A stretch of 13,521 nt of DNA from CG1-02-33-12 sp964403775. GTDB lineage: Archaea > Nanobdellota > Nanobdellia > Woesearchaeales > CG1-02-33-12. The first letter of the stretch is position 1. Each line of letters begins with the position of its first letter. The notes beneath the pieces are model-generated. The model had not been told where the DNA came from, made no database searches, and saw only the letters and a list, made by a program, of their open reading frames with translations. The translations under genes were made by a program, and so were the position numbers. Of this stretch, positions 1 to 7,101 are shown one piece after another. Location of the stretch: positions 1 to 13,521 of the forward strand of contig CAYOHL010000022.1 in assembly GCA_964403775.1 (NCBI GenBank). Reading direction: 5' to 3'.

Positions 1-250
1 CTTTTGTTGCATACCTAACATGCCCCATAAAAGTGTGATACCCAAAGCTAGGAAAAATTTTACCCAAATCATTTATATCAAATTTAGATACTTCACCTTT
101 CCATTTTATGACATCTATCCTACCCTCTTTTATTGCTGCTATCCCTGTCGCTTCCCTACCCCTATGTTGAAGGGATTCTATAAAGGAATATGTATCACGT
201 AACGTATGTGTTACACATAAACCACAATTATGATTAATCTTTTCAGACAT
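1..250 (-). CDS. purF: Amidophosphoribosyltransferase, N-terminal part (cut by window edge)
   Basis: The first 83 residues of an open frame run off the left edge. PurF makes 5-phosphoribosylamine from PRPP and glutamine, the first committed purine step. Visible are the start of an Ntn-type class II glutamine amidotransferase domain: a short leader MSEKINHN, then Cys9 in NCGLC (candidate N-terminal nucleophile after propeptide removal, as in Bacillus-type PurF), QHRG at residues 28-31 followed by REATGIAA, and GHVRYAT at 76-82. The start at 250 has no other in-frame ATG before the Cys. GlmS shares this fold, but QHRG resembles PurF (GlmS has EYRG) and the neighbouring operon is purine synthesis. 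The C-terminal phosphoribosyltransferase domain lies outside the window. It is divergent from the operon and shares its promoter region, so co-regulation is likely (inference). Confidence 0.88.
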   Translation of the reverse strand, partial: MSEKINHNCGLCVTHTLRDTYSFIESLQHRGREATGIAAIKEGRIDVIKWKGEVSKFDINDLGKIFPSFGYHTFMGHVRYATK

Positions 251-284
251 TTTAAAAGCCTTTATAACTTGTAATATAAAAAGT

Positions 285-294
285 TATATATAAA
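285..294 (-). promoter_or_regulatory. TATA box for purF
   Basis: On the minus strand this reads TTTATATATA. Its centre lies about 40 bases before the purF ATG, predicting transcription start near 263 and a leader of about 13 bases. There is no strong Shine-Dalgarno site in that leader, only AAAGG. This is a sequence-pattern call. Confidence 0.5.
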
Positions 295-304
295 TTTTTG
301 TTTT

Positions 305-345
305 ACCCTCTTATAGCTTTTTGTTTGCTATCAGCTATTTAGGGT
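305..345. promoter_or_regulatory. Interrupted inverted repeat, candidate purine operator
   Basis: ACCCT (305-309) and ATAGCT (313-318) are mirrored by AGCTAT (333-338) and AGGGT (341-345), giving 11 matching base pairs around a small internal loop of 3 and 2 bases and a 14-base centre. It lies between the purF and guaB TATA boxes, upstream of both, where one dimeric regulator could serve both promoters. GCTAT also occurs at 327-331 in the centre. The pairing is seen directly; the role is inferred. Confidence 0.4.
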
Positions 346-370
346 TAACATCTATGATTACTAAACAAAA

Positions 371-380
371 TATTTAAATA
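371..380 (+). promoter_or_regulatory. TATA box for the guaB-purH operon
   Basis: TATTTAAATA stands in the last stretch before guaB. With normal archaeal spacing the transcript would begin near 401, just ahead of GAGGGGG at 402-408. That leaves a leader of about 12 bases carrying the Shine-Dalgarno site. Confidence 0.55.
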
Positions 381-401
381 ATTTGAACCAACTCCAACTA
401 C

Positions 402-408
402 GAGGGGG
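402..408 (+). promoter_or_regulatory. Ribosome binding site deciding the guaB start
   Basis: GAGGGGG ends 4 bases before the ATG at 413. It favours that ATG over the in-frame TTG at 383, which would place the binding site inside the gene and lies too close to the TATA box. Confidence 0.7.
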
Positions 409-412
409 CATA

Positions 413-1942
413 ATGGCAAAAGTTAATATCAAATTATCTGAAAGTCTAAGGGAATACATTATCCTTACAGGCTGGGTTAAGTCAAAACCAGAGGATGTTT
501 CTCTTGAGACAAATCTTGGTGATTCAATAGCCCTTCAGTATCCATATATGACGGCAAGAATGCAGTGCGTGGTTGGTCCTGAAATGGCTGTTGCAGCAGG
601 AAGAAACGGAATCCTGACATGTATTCCTAGAAGCCTAAGGGACAGTGACAAGCAGAAAATATTAGATGCAAACAATAGTGCAAAGCTCAAGAAGGATGAT
701 ATTGAATATGTTGAAAATCCTGAACACAAAAGACCAGATGAAACACTTGAGGATGCTATCAGGCTTGCCGAGAAAACAGGATATTCTGTGGTACCGGTTA
801 TTGACAGGTTTTCAAGGCTGTATGGTTTCTACATACACAATCCAGATAACCTGCCAACTGTTCCAGGGTACACCCTATTAAAGGATATAATCACTCCGTT
901 AAAGGGCAGGAAAAATAACAAAGGAATACCTTTTTTATATGCTAACGAGGAAAATAAAATAAAAGAAAAGCTTACAGCAGAAAAGAGAAGGTTTGTCCCC
1001 ATAGTTGATAAGAATATGGTTCTGCAGAAGCTTGCTTTTCTTCAGAAATTTGACACAAATTTCATAGGCATAGCAATAACCACAAGGGACAAATGGGAAG
1101 AAGAACTTGAAAAGTGGGGTCCTCAGGTGGACACAATGATGATTGACTCTTCAAATGCATGCTTTGATAATGCCTTAAAAATTCTTAAGGAGGCAAAGAG
1201 AATGTTCCCCAAAAAACCCTTTGGAATCGGGAACATAATCAAGAAGGAGGATTTTTTTAGGTTTGCTGACGAAGGTGCTGACTACATAATTGGCGGCATG
1301 GGTATTGGTTCAATCTGCCAAACAGGAAGCGAAAGAGGGAATGGGAGAGGCCAATTTACTGTGGCAAAAGAGCTTGCAGAAGCAAGGGACTATTATCATG
1401 AATCAAATGGCAAGTATGTCCAGCTTGTTATTGACGGGGGGATTAGCACAACAAAGGATATGACAGTTGCACTTGCATTTGCTGACTTGATAATGATGGG
1501 CAACTACTTCAACAGGTTTTATGAGGCAGCTGCAAGAAAATTTGAAGACAAGGAAGGGAAGATTATTGCCAGTGAAGAGGGAAGTATAAATTATGTGGAA
1601 ACATGGGGAGAGGGCCATCCAATAGCAAGGCTTGTAGGCACGTATGGCATGAACTTCAGGGAAGAGCTAAAAGAAGAAAGAAGAAAAAACATACCAAATG
1701 TGCTGGAGAGATATGGCCACAGCAAGATATCAACTGCAACAATAGAGGGGGTTGTAGGCACTGTTATGTATAAAGGAAGACTAAAACCCTGTGTTGAGAG
1801 GGATGCAAGGTACATAAGGACAACAATTGCCAATTCAGGAGCATCAAGCCTGAAAGAATTTAGAGAAAAGGCCATACTTGAAAAGGCCTCTCAGGAAACA
1901 CTTAAAGATATGTACCCCCATGATATTAATATTATACCTTAA
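413..1942 (+). CDS. guaB: Inosine-5'-monophosphate dehydrogenase, divergent type
   Basis: This enzyme oxidises IMP to XMP with NAD, the first step toward GMP. The 509-residue protein (about 490-510 is usual) starts at the ATG served by GAGGGGG. It shows a TIM-barrel IMPDH split by a CBS-type region at about residues 105-215. The catalytic loop GMGIGSICQTG has the nucleophile Cys302 and is followed by GNGRGQ. The phosphate-site strand reads VIDGGIS (339-345), then a MMGNYF segment. The start of the barrel (DVSLETNL, then MTARMQCVVGPEMAVA) aligns in pattern but lacks the usual FDDVLL, and the usual flap motif YRGMGS is not visible. GMP reductase has a similar cysteine loop but no CBS insert, so GuaB is preferred. 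It is first in the operon, 13 bases before the next gene. Confidence 0.88.
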   Translation: MAKVNIKLSESLREYIILTGWVKSKPEDVSLETNLGDSIALQYPYMTARMQCVVGPEMAVAAGRNGILTCIPRSLRDSDKQKILDANNSAKLKKDDIEYVENPEHKRPDETLEDAIRLAEKTGYSVVPVIDRFSRLYGFYIHNPDNLPTVPGYTLLKDIITPLKGRKNNKGIPFLYANEENKIKEKLTAEKRRFVPIVDKNMVLQKLAFLQKFDTNFIGIAITTRDKWEEELEKWGPQVDTMMIDSSNACFDNALKILKEAKRMFPKKPFGIGNIIKKEDFFRFADEGADYIIGGMGIGSICQTGSERGNGRGQFTVAKELAEARDYYHESNGKYVQLVIDGGISTTKDMTVALAFADLIMMGNYFNRFYEAAARKFEDKEGKIIASEEGSINYVETWGEGHPIARLVGTYGMNFREELKEERRKNIPNVLERYGHSKISTATIEGVVGTVMYKGRLKPCVERDARYIRTTIANSGASSLKEFREKAILEKASQETLKDMYPHDINIIP

Positions 1943-1955
1943 ATGCATTTGATAT

Positions 1956-3200
1956 ATGAAAAGAAAAATTGGAACAGTTGTTAGGGGTATAAGGGCCCCA
2001 ATAATAAAACCAGGCCATGACATTGTTAAGGTAGTTATTAACTCATTGAGGAGGTCATGGGAATCAGATAATGCATTTAAAAAAATTCTTGGGATCAACA
2101 GGTATAACATTAGAAACAGGGATATAATTGGGGTTACAGAATCCCTTGTTGCAAGGGCCCAAGGCAATTTCATCTCTGTGGATGATATTTCAGAGGAAAT
2201 AGCTACAAAGTTCAGTGAGGATATAGGGGTGGTTTTTCCAATACTAAGCAGAAATCGTTTTTCAATGATACTAAAGGCAATAGCAAGGGCTGCTGCAAAA
2301 AAATCAAAGAAACTAATCCTTTTTTTGAGCTACCCTAATGATGAGGTTGGGAATCCAATTATGGACAGGGAAGAAATGTCCGGGTTGAAAATAAACCCTT
2401 ACAAAAAAGTATTGACAGAAGAGGAATACAATAAAAAGTTTGGGGATTTTAAGCACCCATTCACAGGAATAAACTATGTGCATTATTACAGGGAGGTAAT
2501 TGAGTCAGAGAATGCAGATGCAGTAATTCTTCTTTCAAATGACCCAAAAGAAATCCTTAAGCATACAAAACATGTTATTGCAGCAGATATCCACACAAGG
2601 CAAAGAACAAAAAGGATTTTGAGCGAAGCAGGGGCTGATATTGTCCTTGGCCTTGATGACCTCTGCACAAGACCTGTAAATGGGAGGGGATATAATGAGA
2701 AGTATGGACTATTGGGCTCAAATAAATCAAGAGGCGAACTTTTAAAATTATTCCCAAGGGTTAAAGACAAGTTTGGTAGAAGGTATGTAAAACTAATACA
2801 GGCAAGGATAAAAAAAATTACCGGAAAGCATGTTGAGGTCATGATATATGCAGACGGTGCCTTCAAAGACCCTGTGTGCGGGATATGGGAACTAGCAGAC
2901 CCTGTTGTAAGCCCTGATTTTACCTCTGGTCTTATGGGAACGCCAAATGAAATTAAACTAAAATACCTTGCTGATAAATTAACTAAGTTAGGCAATAAAG
3001 AGACAATTAGAGCAGTTAGAAAATATATAATAAAAGAAAAGAGGGAAAACCTTGCTGCCAGCATGTATTCACAAGGAACAACACCAAGGCAATATTCAGA
3101 CTTGGCAGGGAGTTTATGTGACTTAGTTAGTGGAAGCGGTGACAAGGGCACACCTATTATATTAATTCAAGGTTATTTTGATAATTATGCATCAGATTAA
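1956..3200 (+). CDS. CofE-like glutamate ligase (COG1478), possible folate polyglutamylating enzyme
   Basis: The family founder CofE joins L-glutamate to coenzyme F420-0 using GTP. This 414-residue protein belongs to a longer subfamily than CofE itself (about 250 residues). It keeps VVRGIRAPIIKPGHDI (8-23), the DIIGVTESLVARAQGN stretch (56-71), TGKHVEVMIYADGAFKDPVCG (289-309, like CofE's TGKxVxVIITDTxG) and the C-terminal SGSGDKGTPIILIQGY (392-407, like CofE's GExxDGIPxVVVRG). No F420 gene is seen here. From memory, a Chlamydia COG1478 protein was described as a replacement folylpolyglutamate synthase. In an operon with two formyl-folate enzymes (PurN, PurH) that role fits well but is inference. 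The ATG at 1956 has no clear ribosome binding site; a TGA lies just upstream in frame, so no longer start exists. Its end overlaps purM. Confidence 0.75.
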   Translation: MKRKIGTVVRGIRAPIIKPGHDIVKVVINSLRRSWESDNAFKKILGINRYNIRNRDIIGVTESLVARAQGNFISVDDISEEIATKFSEDIGVVFPILSRNRFSMILKAIARAAAKKSKKLILFLSYPNDEVGNPIMDREEMSGLKINPYKKVLTEEEYNKKFGDFKHPFTGINYVHYYREVIESENADAVILLSNDPKEILKHTKHVIAADIHTRQRTKRILSEAGADIVLGLDDLCTRPVNGRGYNEKYGLLGSNKSRGELLKLFPRVKDKFGRRYVKLIQARIKKITGKHVEVMIYADGAFKDPVCGIWELADPVVSPDFTSGLMGTPNEIKLKYLADKLTKLGNKETIRAVRKYIIKEKRENLAASMYSQGTTPRQYSDLAGSLCDLVSGSGDKGTPIILIQGYFDNYASD

Positions 3201-4422
3201 AACAAAAAAAAGCAAATATGCCAGAGCAGGGGTTGACTTTGAAAAAGAGCATGATATAGTAGGTATCCTAAAAGCATTAAACAAGGTTACACTTCCATTT
3301 ACAGAGGATTTAAGAAAAATTGGAATAAGCTTTCCTGAATTCAGCACTGATTTCTCAGGGGGTTTTAGAGTAGATGTCAAAAAACTTCTTGAAAATAGAA
3401 TCAGCAGATATATAGCCCAGGAATGTGTTGATGGTCCTGGTTCAAAGCCAGTTGTTCATGCACTCTATAATGGAGATAATCCTATAAAACTTGCATGTGC
3501 TTCCATTGATTCAATCGCAATGGTTGTAAATGATTTAATATGCTCTGGAGCAAGGCCAGTAACATTAACAGAGTATCATTCATGGCATAATCCAAACCTT
3601 GAGATTGCAAGACAGATGGCATATGGTAACTTAATAGCAGCAGAACTTTCCAAGGCAACAATTATCGGGGGAGAAAATGCATCTTTATCCATAATGATTA
3701 CAGGACCTGTTCCTGAAAAAGCCTATGACATGTGCCATATTGCTCATGGAATTATTTTAGATAAAGAACTAGTGGATAACCCCTTGGGAAAACAAAGAGT
3801 TAAGGATGGAGATATTGTAATTGGGCTTTCAAGCTCTGGAATACACTGCAATGGCATTACCCTTGCCTGGAAAACAGCAATTGATTATTCTAATAAAGGT
3901 TTTTTACAAGCCCAAAGGATAAATGAAAAAAATGATTTTTTAGGAGAGAGTGTTGCTGAGGCAATTTTAACACCCACTACAATATATGTCGGGCCTGTGC
4001 TTAAACTGATTAATGAATATAAAAATTCAATAAAGGCAATTGCAAACATAACTGGAGAGGGAATAGATAATATAAGGAGAGTTCTTCCAAAAAATATAGG
4101 ATTAGGACTTGATTATTCTAACAAGCATGTACAAAAACCACAACCCATATTTAGATGGATAGAGAAAAATGCAGATGTTCCTGTTAAAGAAATGTATCTT
4201 GATTACAATATGGGGACAGGAATGGTTTTGGTGGTTGATAGTCATTATTCAGATGAAATTATTGGTTTTTTGAACAAATATCCAAGAAATGAAAAATATC
4301 CCTGGCAGAATTTTAAGGCATACAAACTTGGAGAAGTTGCTAAAGATAAAAAACAATCAGTAAATTTAATAGCCTATAATGGAAAAAAAGAATATTACAA
4401 AAAACCTAAAAATAAAGAATAA
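3187..4422 (+). CDS. purM: Phosphoribosylformylglycinamidine cyclo-ligase (AIR synthetase)
   Basis: PurM closes the imidazole ring, turning FGAM and ATP into AIR (step 5). The 411-residue protein is longer than the usual roughly 345. Family signatures occur in order: YARAGVDFE (11-19), SIDSIAMVVNDLICSGA (106-122, compare GIDLVAMCVNDL), GGENA (161-165, usually GGETA), GLSSSGIHCNG (213-223), then ILTPTTIYVGPVLKL, ITGEGIDNIRRVLP and the closing YNMGTGMVLVV. The ATG at 3187 overlaps the end of the ligase gene by 14 bases. An in-frame TTG at 3178 sits 4 bases after AAGGT and could be an alternative start adding three residues. The C-terminal lysine-rich tail overlaps purD by 44 bases, which suggests coupled translation. 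Confidence 0.93.
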   Translation: MHQIKTKKSKYARAGVDFEKEHDIVGILKALNKVTLPFTEDLRKIGISFPEFSTDFSGGFRVDVKKLLENRISRYIAQECVDGPGSKPVVHALYNGDNPIKLACASIDSIAMVVNDLICSGARPVTLTEYHSWHNPNLEIARQMAYGNLIAAELSKATIIGGENASLSIMITGPVPEKAYDMCHIAHGIILDKELVDNPLGKQRVKDGDIVIGLSSSGIHCNGITLAWKTAIDYSNKGFLQAQRINEKNDFLGESVAEAILTPTTIYVGPVLKLINEYKNSIKAIANITGEGIDNIRRVLPKNIGLGLDYSNKHVQKPQPIFRWIEKNADVPVKEMYLDYNMGTGMVLVVDSHYSDEIIGFLNKYPRNEKYPWQNFKAYKLGEVAKDKKQSVNLIAYNGKKEYYKKPKNKE

Positions 4423-5761
4423 GGTGTTGGTGGTTGGTTCAGGAGGAAGAGAGCATGCATTATCATGGAAACTAAGACAAAGTGAACATGTTAAAGAACT
4501 ATATTGTGCTCCTGGAAATGGAGGCACATGCATTGATGCAAAAAATGTTGCAATTGAAGTTGATGATTTTGAAGGAATCAAAGATTTTGTTATTAAAAAT
4601 AAAATCAAATTAACTGTTGTAGGGCCTGAAGTCCCATTAGTTAATGGTATTGTTGATTCTTTTTATGATGAGGGATTGGTTAAGAAGGGCCACCTTATTT
4701 TTGGACCTATCAGAAAAGCTGCAAAATTAGAGGGAAGCAAAGCGTTTGCAAAACTATTTATGAAAAAATATGGAATTCCAACAGCTGATTTTGAGATTTT
4801 TGATAATTTTGATGATGCTAACAAATACATAAAAAAGAAAGAATTTCCACTTGTTGTTAAGGCCTCTGGTCTTGCTGCTGGAAAGGGAAGTATTGTTTGT
4901 AAAACACTAGAACAAGCTGTTAATGCTCTAGACAGGATTATGATTAAAAAGGAATTTAAAGATTCTGGCAAAGAGGTTGTTATAGAGGAATTCATGGAAG
5001 GAGAAGAAGCAAGCATCTTGGCTTTAACAGATGGAAAAATCATATTACCTTTGGTTTCTTCTCAGGATCATAAACCTATTTTTGAAACACAAAAAGACAG
5101 AGAAAGATGGCTTAAGACAGGAGGAGATAACAAGTATAAAAATTATGAAATTGGGCCAAACACCGGAGGCATGGGCGCTTATGCACCGGCACCAATTGTT
5201 ACAGATAAAGTTATGAAAAAAGTTTGTAAAAAAATATTGGAACCTACAATAACACATATGGCAGAAGAAGGGAATAAGTTTGTTGGATGCTTATATGCTG
5301 GTTTAATGATCAAGGATAATGAGCCAAGAGTTCTTGAATTTAATGTTAGGTTTGGTGATCCAGAGGCACAGCCTGTTTTATCCTTATTAAAAAATGATTT
5401 GTATGAATTATTAATGGCATGTATCAAGGGCAATTTAAATGATTATGAAATTAAAAATAAAAAAGGAGCAGCATGCTGTGTTGTTATGGCCTCTGGAGGC
5501 TATCCTGGAGAATATGAGAAGGGAAAGGAAATTTCTGGATTAGATGCTATAAAAAATATGCCTAATGTTTATGTTTTTCATGCAGGAACAAAGATTGAAA
5601 ATGGAAAAACATTAACCAATGGAGGGAGGGTTCTAGGAGTAACTGGAACTGGAAATAGTATAAAAGAAGCAAGAAAAACCACTTACTCAATTGTTGATAA
5701 AATTTCATTTGGAAATGAACATCATAGGACAGATATTGGTGCAAAGGCCCTGAAAAGATAA
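4379..5761 (+). CDS. purD: Phosphoribosylamine-glycine ligase (GAR synthetase)
   Basis: PurD joins glycine to phosphoribosylamine with ATP (step 2). It is an ATP-grasp enzyme of 460 residues (about 420-430 is usual). Seen are VVGSGGREHALSWKL (18-32) in the N-terminal domain, VKASGLAAGKG (160-170) and VIEEFMEGEEAS (201-212) in the ATP-grasp, SQDHKP (228-233), GPNTGGMGAYAP (259-270) and EFNVRFGDPEAQ (320-331). Between DHKP and GPNTGG lies an extra stretch of about 20 residues, where most PurDs have a short loop. The ATG at 4379 lies inside purM and adds a basic 15-residue leader; the in-frame GTG at 4424, two bases after the purM stop, would give a protein beginning at the core fold and remains possible. 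Confidence 0.95.
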   Translation: MEKKNITKNLKIKNKVLVVGSGGREHALSWKLRQSEHVKELYCAPGNGGTCIDAKNVAIEVDDFEGIKDFVIKNKIKLTVVGPEVPLVNGIVDSFYDEGLVKKGHLIFGPIRKAAKLEGSKAFAKLFMKKYGIPTADFEIFDNFDDANKYIKKKEFPLVVKASGLAAGKGSIVCKTLEQAVNALDRIMIKKEFKDSGKEVVIEEFMEGEEASILALTDGKIILPLVSSQDHKPIFETQKDRERWLKTGGDNKYKNYEIGPNTGGMGAYAPAPIVTDKVMKKVCKKILEPTITHMAEEGNKFVGCLYAGLMIKDNEPRVLEFNVRFGDPEAQPVLSLLKNDLYELLMACIKGNLNDYEIKNKKGAACCVVMASGGYPGEYEKGKEISGLDAIKNMPNVYVFHAGTKIENGKTLTNGGRVLGVTGTGNSIKEARKTTYSIVDKISFGNEHHRTDIGAKALKR

Positions 5762-5762
5762 A

Positions 5763-7100
5763 ATGAAAGAAGAAATAATTCCAATATATTCAGGCAAGCC
5801 AGAGGATTTCCACTGGGTTGGGTTTGGCTCTGGCAAGGGCACAAACTTAAGAGAATGTGCTAAGATAATAAAACCAGTCTTGATTTTCTCTGATAGGCCA
5901 AAAGCTGAATTATTTAATTTAGAGGAATTAATAGGGATACATCACAAATCTCTTGATGGATATAAAATATGTGGCAGTTGGAATAAAGCAAAGGGAAATC
6001 CTGAATTAGAAGCTGAATATGAAAAGAAAAGTTATTGGTACAATCAGTTTATCTTAGACGCACTAATGTATTTTAAGGAAGAAAGAAGAATCAATATTGA
6101 TCTAATTGTTCTTGGAGGCTATATGAGGCTTGTTAAAGAACCATTATTAAATGCATTTAAGGATAAAATAATCAATGTGCATCCTGCTGACCTTAGTAAG
6201 TTAAATGAGAATAATTCCAGAAAATATGTTGGGGAAGATGCTGTTTATGATGCAATAAAATCTAAAGAAAAAACAACATGCTCCTCTATTATTATTGTTG
6301 ATAAAAAAACAGATCACGGCGAAATTATTACACAAGGGCCTAATGTAATGGTTTGGCCTGAAATGTTAAAGAAAAATATAGATGAAAACATATTAAGGGG
6401 CTATACTAATGTTCATAAAGAATATCAGAAAAAGGTAAGTGACTGGCCTGCATTAACTACTGTTCTAAAAATGATATCAGAAGGAAGAATCTCATTAGGT
6501 ACTGAAAAAGTCTTCTTTGATGAATGGAGAAGAGTTTATATTGATGGTAAAGCTGTTGGTTATGGAGGTTATCAACTAAGTAAAATAATGATAGATGAAA
6601 AATTCAAAAAAATAATAGAACCAAAAATAGGCTTTGCAATTATAATCGCTGGCTCAAGCAGTGATAAGCCTCATATAGAAAAGGTTGTTGAATCACTAGA
6701 GAAGTATGAAATTCCCTATAGGGTAAGGATATGCTCAGCTCATAGACAACCAGAAAAATTAATTTCAATGATTAAAGAATATAATAAAATTGAAGGATTA
6801 GTTGCATATGTTACTATTGCTGGAGGAACAGATGATTTATCCGGAATATTATCTTATAATGCATTGAGCCCGGTTATAAGTTGCCCTCCTAATGCACCAA
6901 ACTATAGTTGCCTAAAAAATCCTGCTGGAAGCTCAAATGCATATATTGAAAAACCAGAAAATGTTGGCAAATTCATAGCACAAATGTATGCAGAAGTTAA
7001 TCCAAAATACAAAGAGTTATTGCAAAAGAATAATGCTAAGAATATTGAATCACTTGAAAAAGCTGATCTTGATTTTCAGAAAAAGTACGGGGTTGTATAA
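5763..7100 (+). CDS. purN-purE: Fusion of GAR formyltransferase (PurN-like) and class II AIR carboxylase (PurE)
   Basis: One uninterrupted 445-residue chain holds two enzymes. Residues 16 to about 245 are a formyltransferase: GSGKGTNL (22-29), DLIVLGGYMRL (113-123), INVHPADLS (137-145) with the catalytic-type Asn138 and His140, and DHGEIITQ (184-191) with Asp184. It is larger than ordinary PurN (about 200). After a linker, residues 288-445 are PurE: AGSSSDKP (296-303), ICSAHRQPEKL (323-333), then VISCPPNAPN (371-380) and SCLKNPAGSSNA. The SCPP and SCLKxPxG motifs are those of class II PurE (as in animal PAICS), which carboxylates AIR directly with CO2 and so needs no PurK. The ATG is one base after the purD stop. 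The domains act at steps 3 and 6. PurN identity rests on motifs; another formyltransferase substrate is not excluded. Confidence 0.87.
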   Translation: MKEEIIPIYSGKPEDFHWVGFGSGKGTNLRECAKIIKPVLIFSDRPKAELFNLEELIGIHHKSLDGYKICGSWNKAKGNPELEAEYEKKSYWYNQFILDALMYFKEERRINIDLIVLGGYMRLVKEPLLNAFKDKIINVHPADLSKLNENNSRKYVGEDAVYDAIKSKEKTTCSSIIIVDKKTDHGEIITQGPNVMVWPEMLKKNIDENILRGYTNVHKEYQKKVSDWPALTTVLKMISEGRISLGTEKVFFDEWRRVYIDGKAVGYGGYQLSKIMIDEKFKKIIEPKIGFAIIIAGSSSDKPHIEKVVESLEKYEIPYRVRICSAHRQPEKLISMIKEYNKIEGLVAYVTIAGGTDDLSGILSYNALSPVISCPPNAPNYSCLKNPAGSSNAYIEKPENVGKFIAQMYAEVNPKYKELLQKNNAKNIESLEKADLDFQKKYGVV

Positions 7101-7101
7101 A

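Noticed and set aside
20..202. Plus-strand 60-codon open frame
   Set aside because: It lies opposite the purF N-terminus, whose motifs are clear on the minus strand; the plus-strand peptide has no recognisable feature.
1..250. GlmS (glucosamine-6-phosphate synthase) instead of PurF
   Set aside because: GlmS has EYRGYDS where this reads QHRGREA, a PurF-type motif, and the neighbours are purine genes.
251..412. Purine riboswitch before the operon
   Set aside because: The predicted leaders are only about 12-13 bases long and the three-way junction core of that riboswitch is not visible.
6988..7101. Upstream in-frame extension of purC
   Set aside because: The extra residues overlap the PurE coding region and look unlike PurC; the ATG at 7102, one base after the previous stop, matches the operon's junction style.
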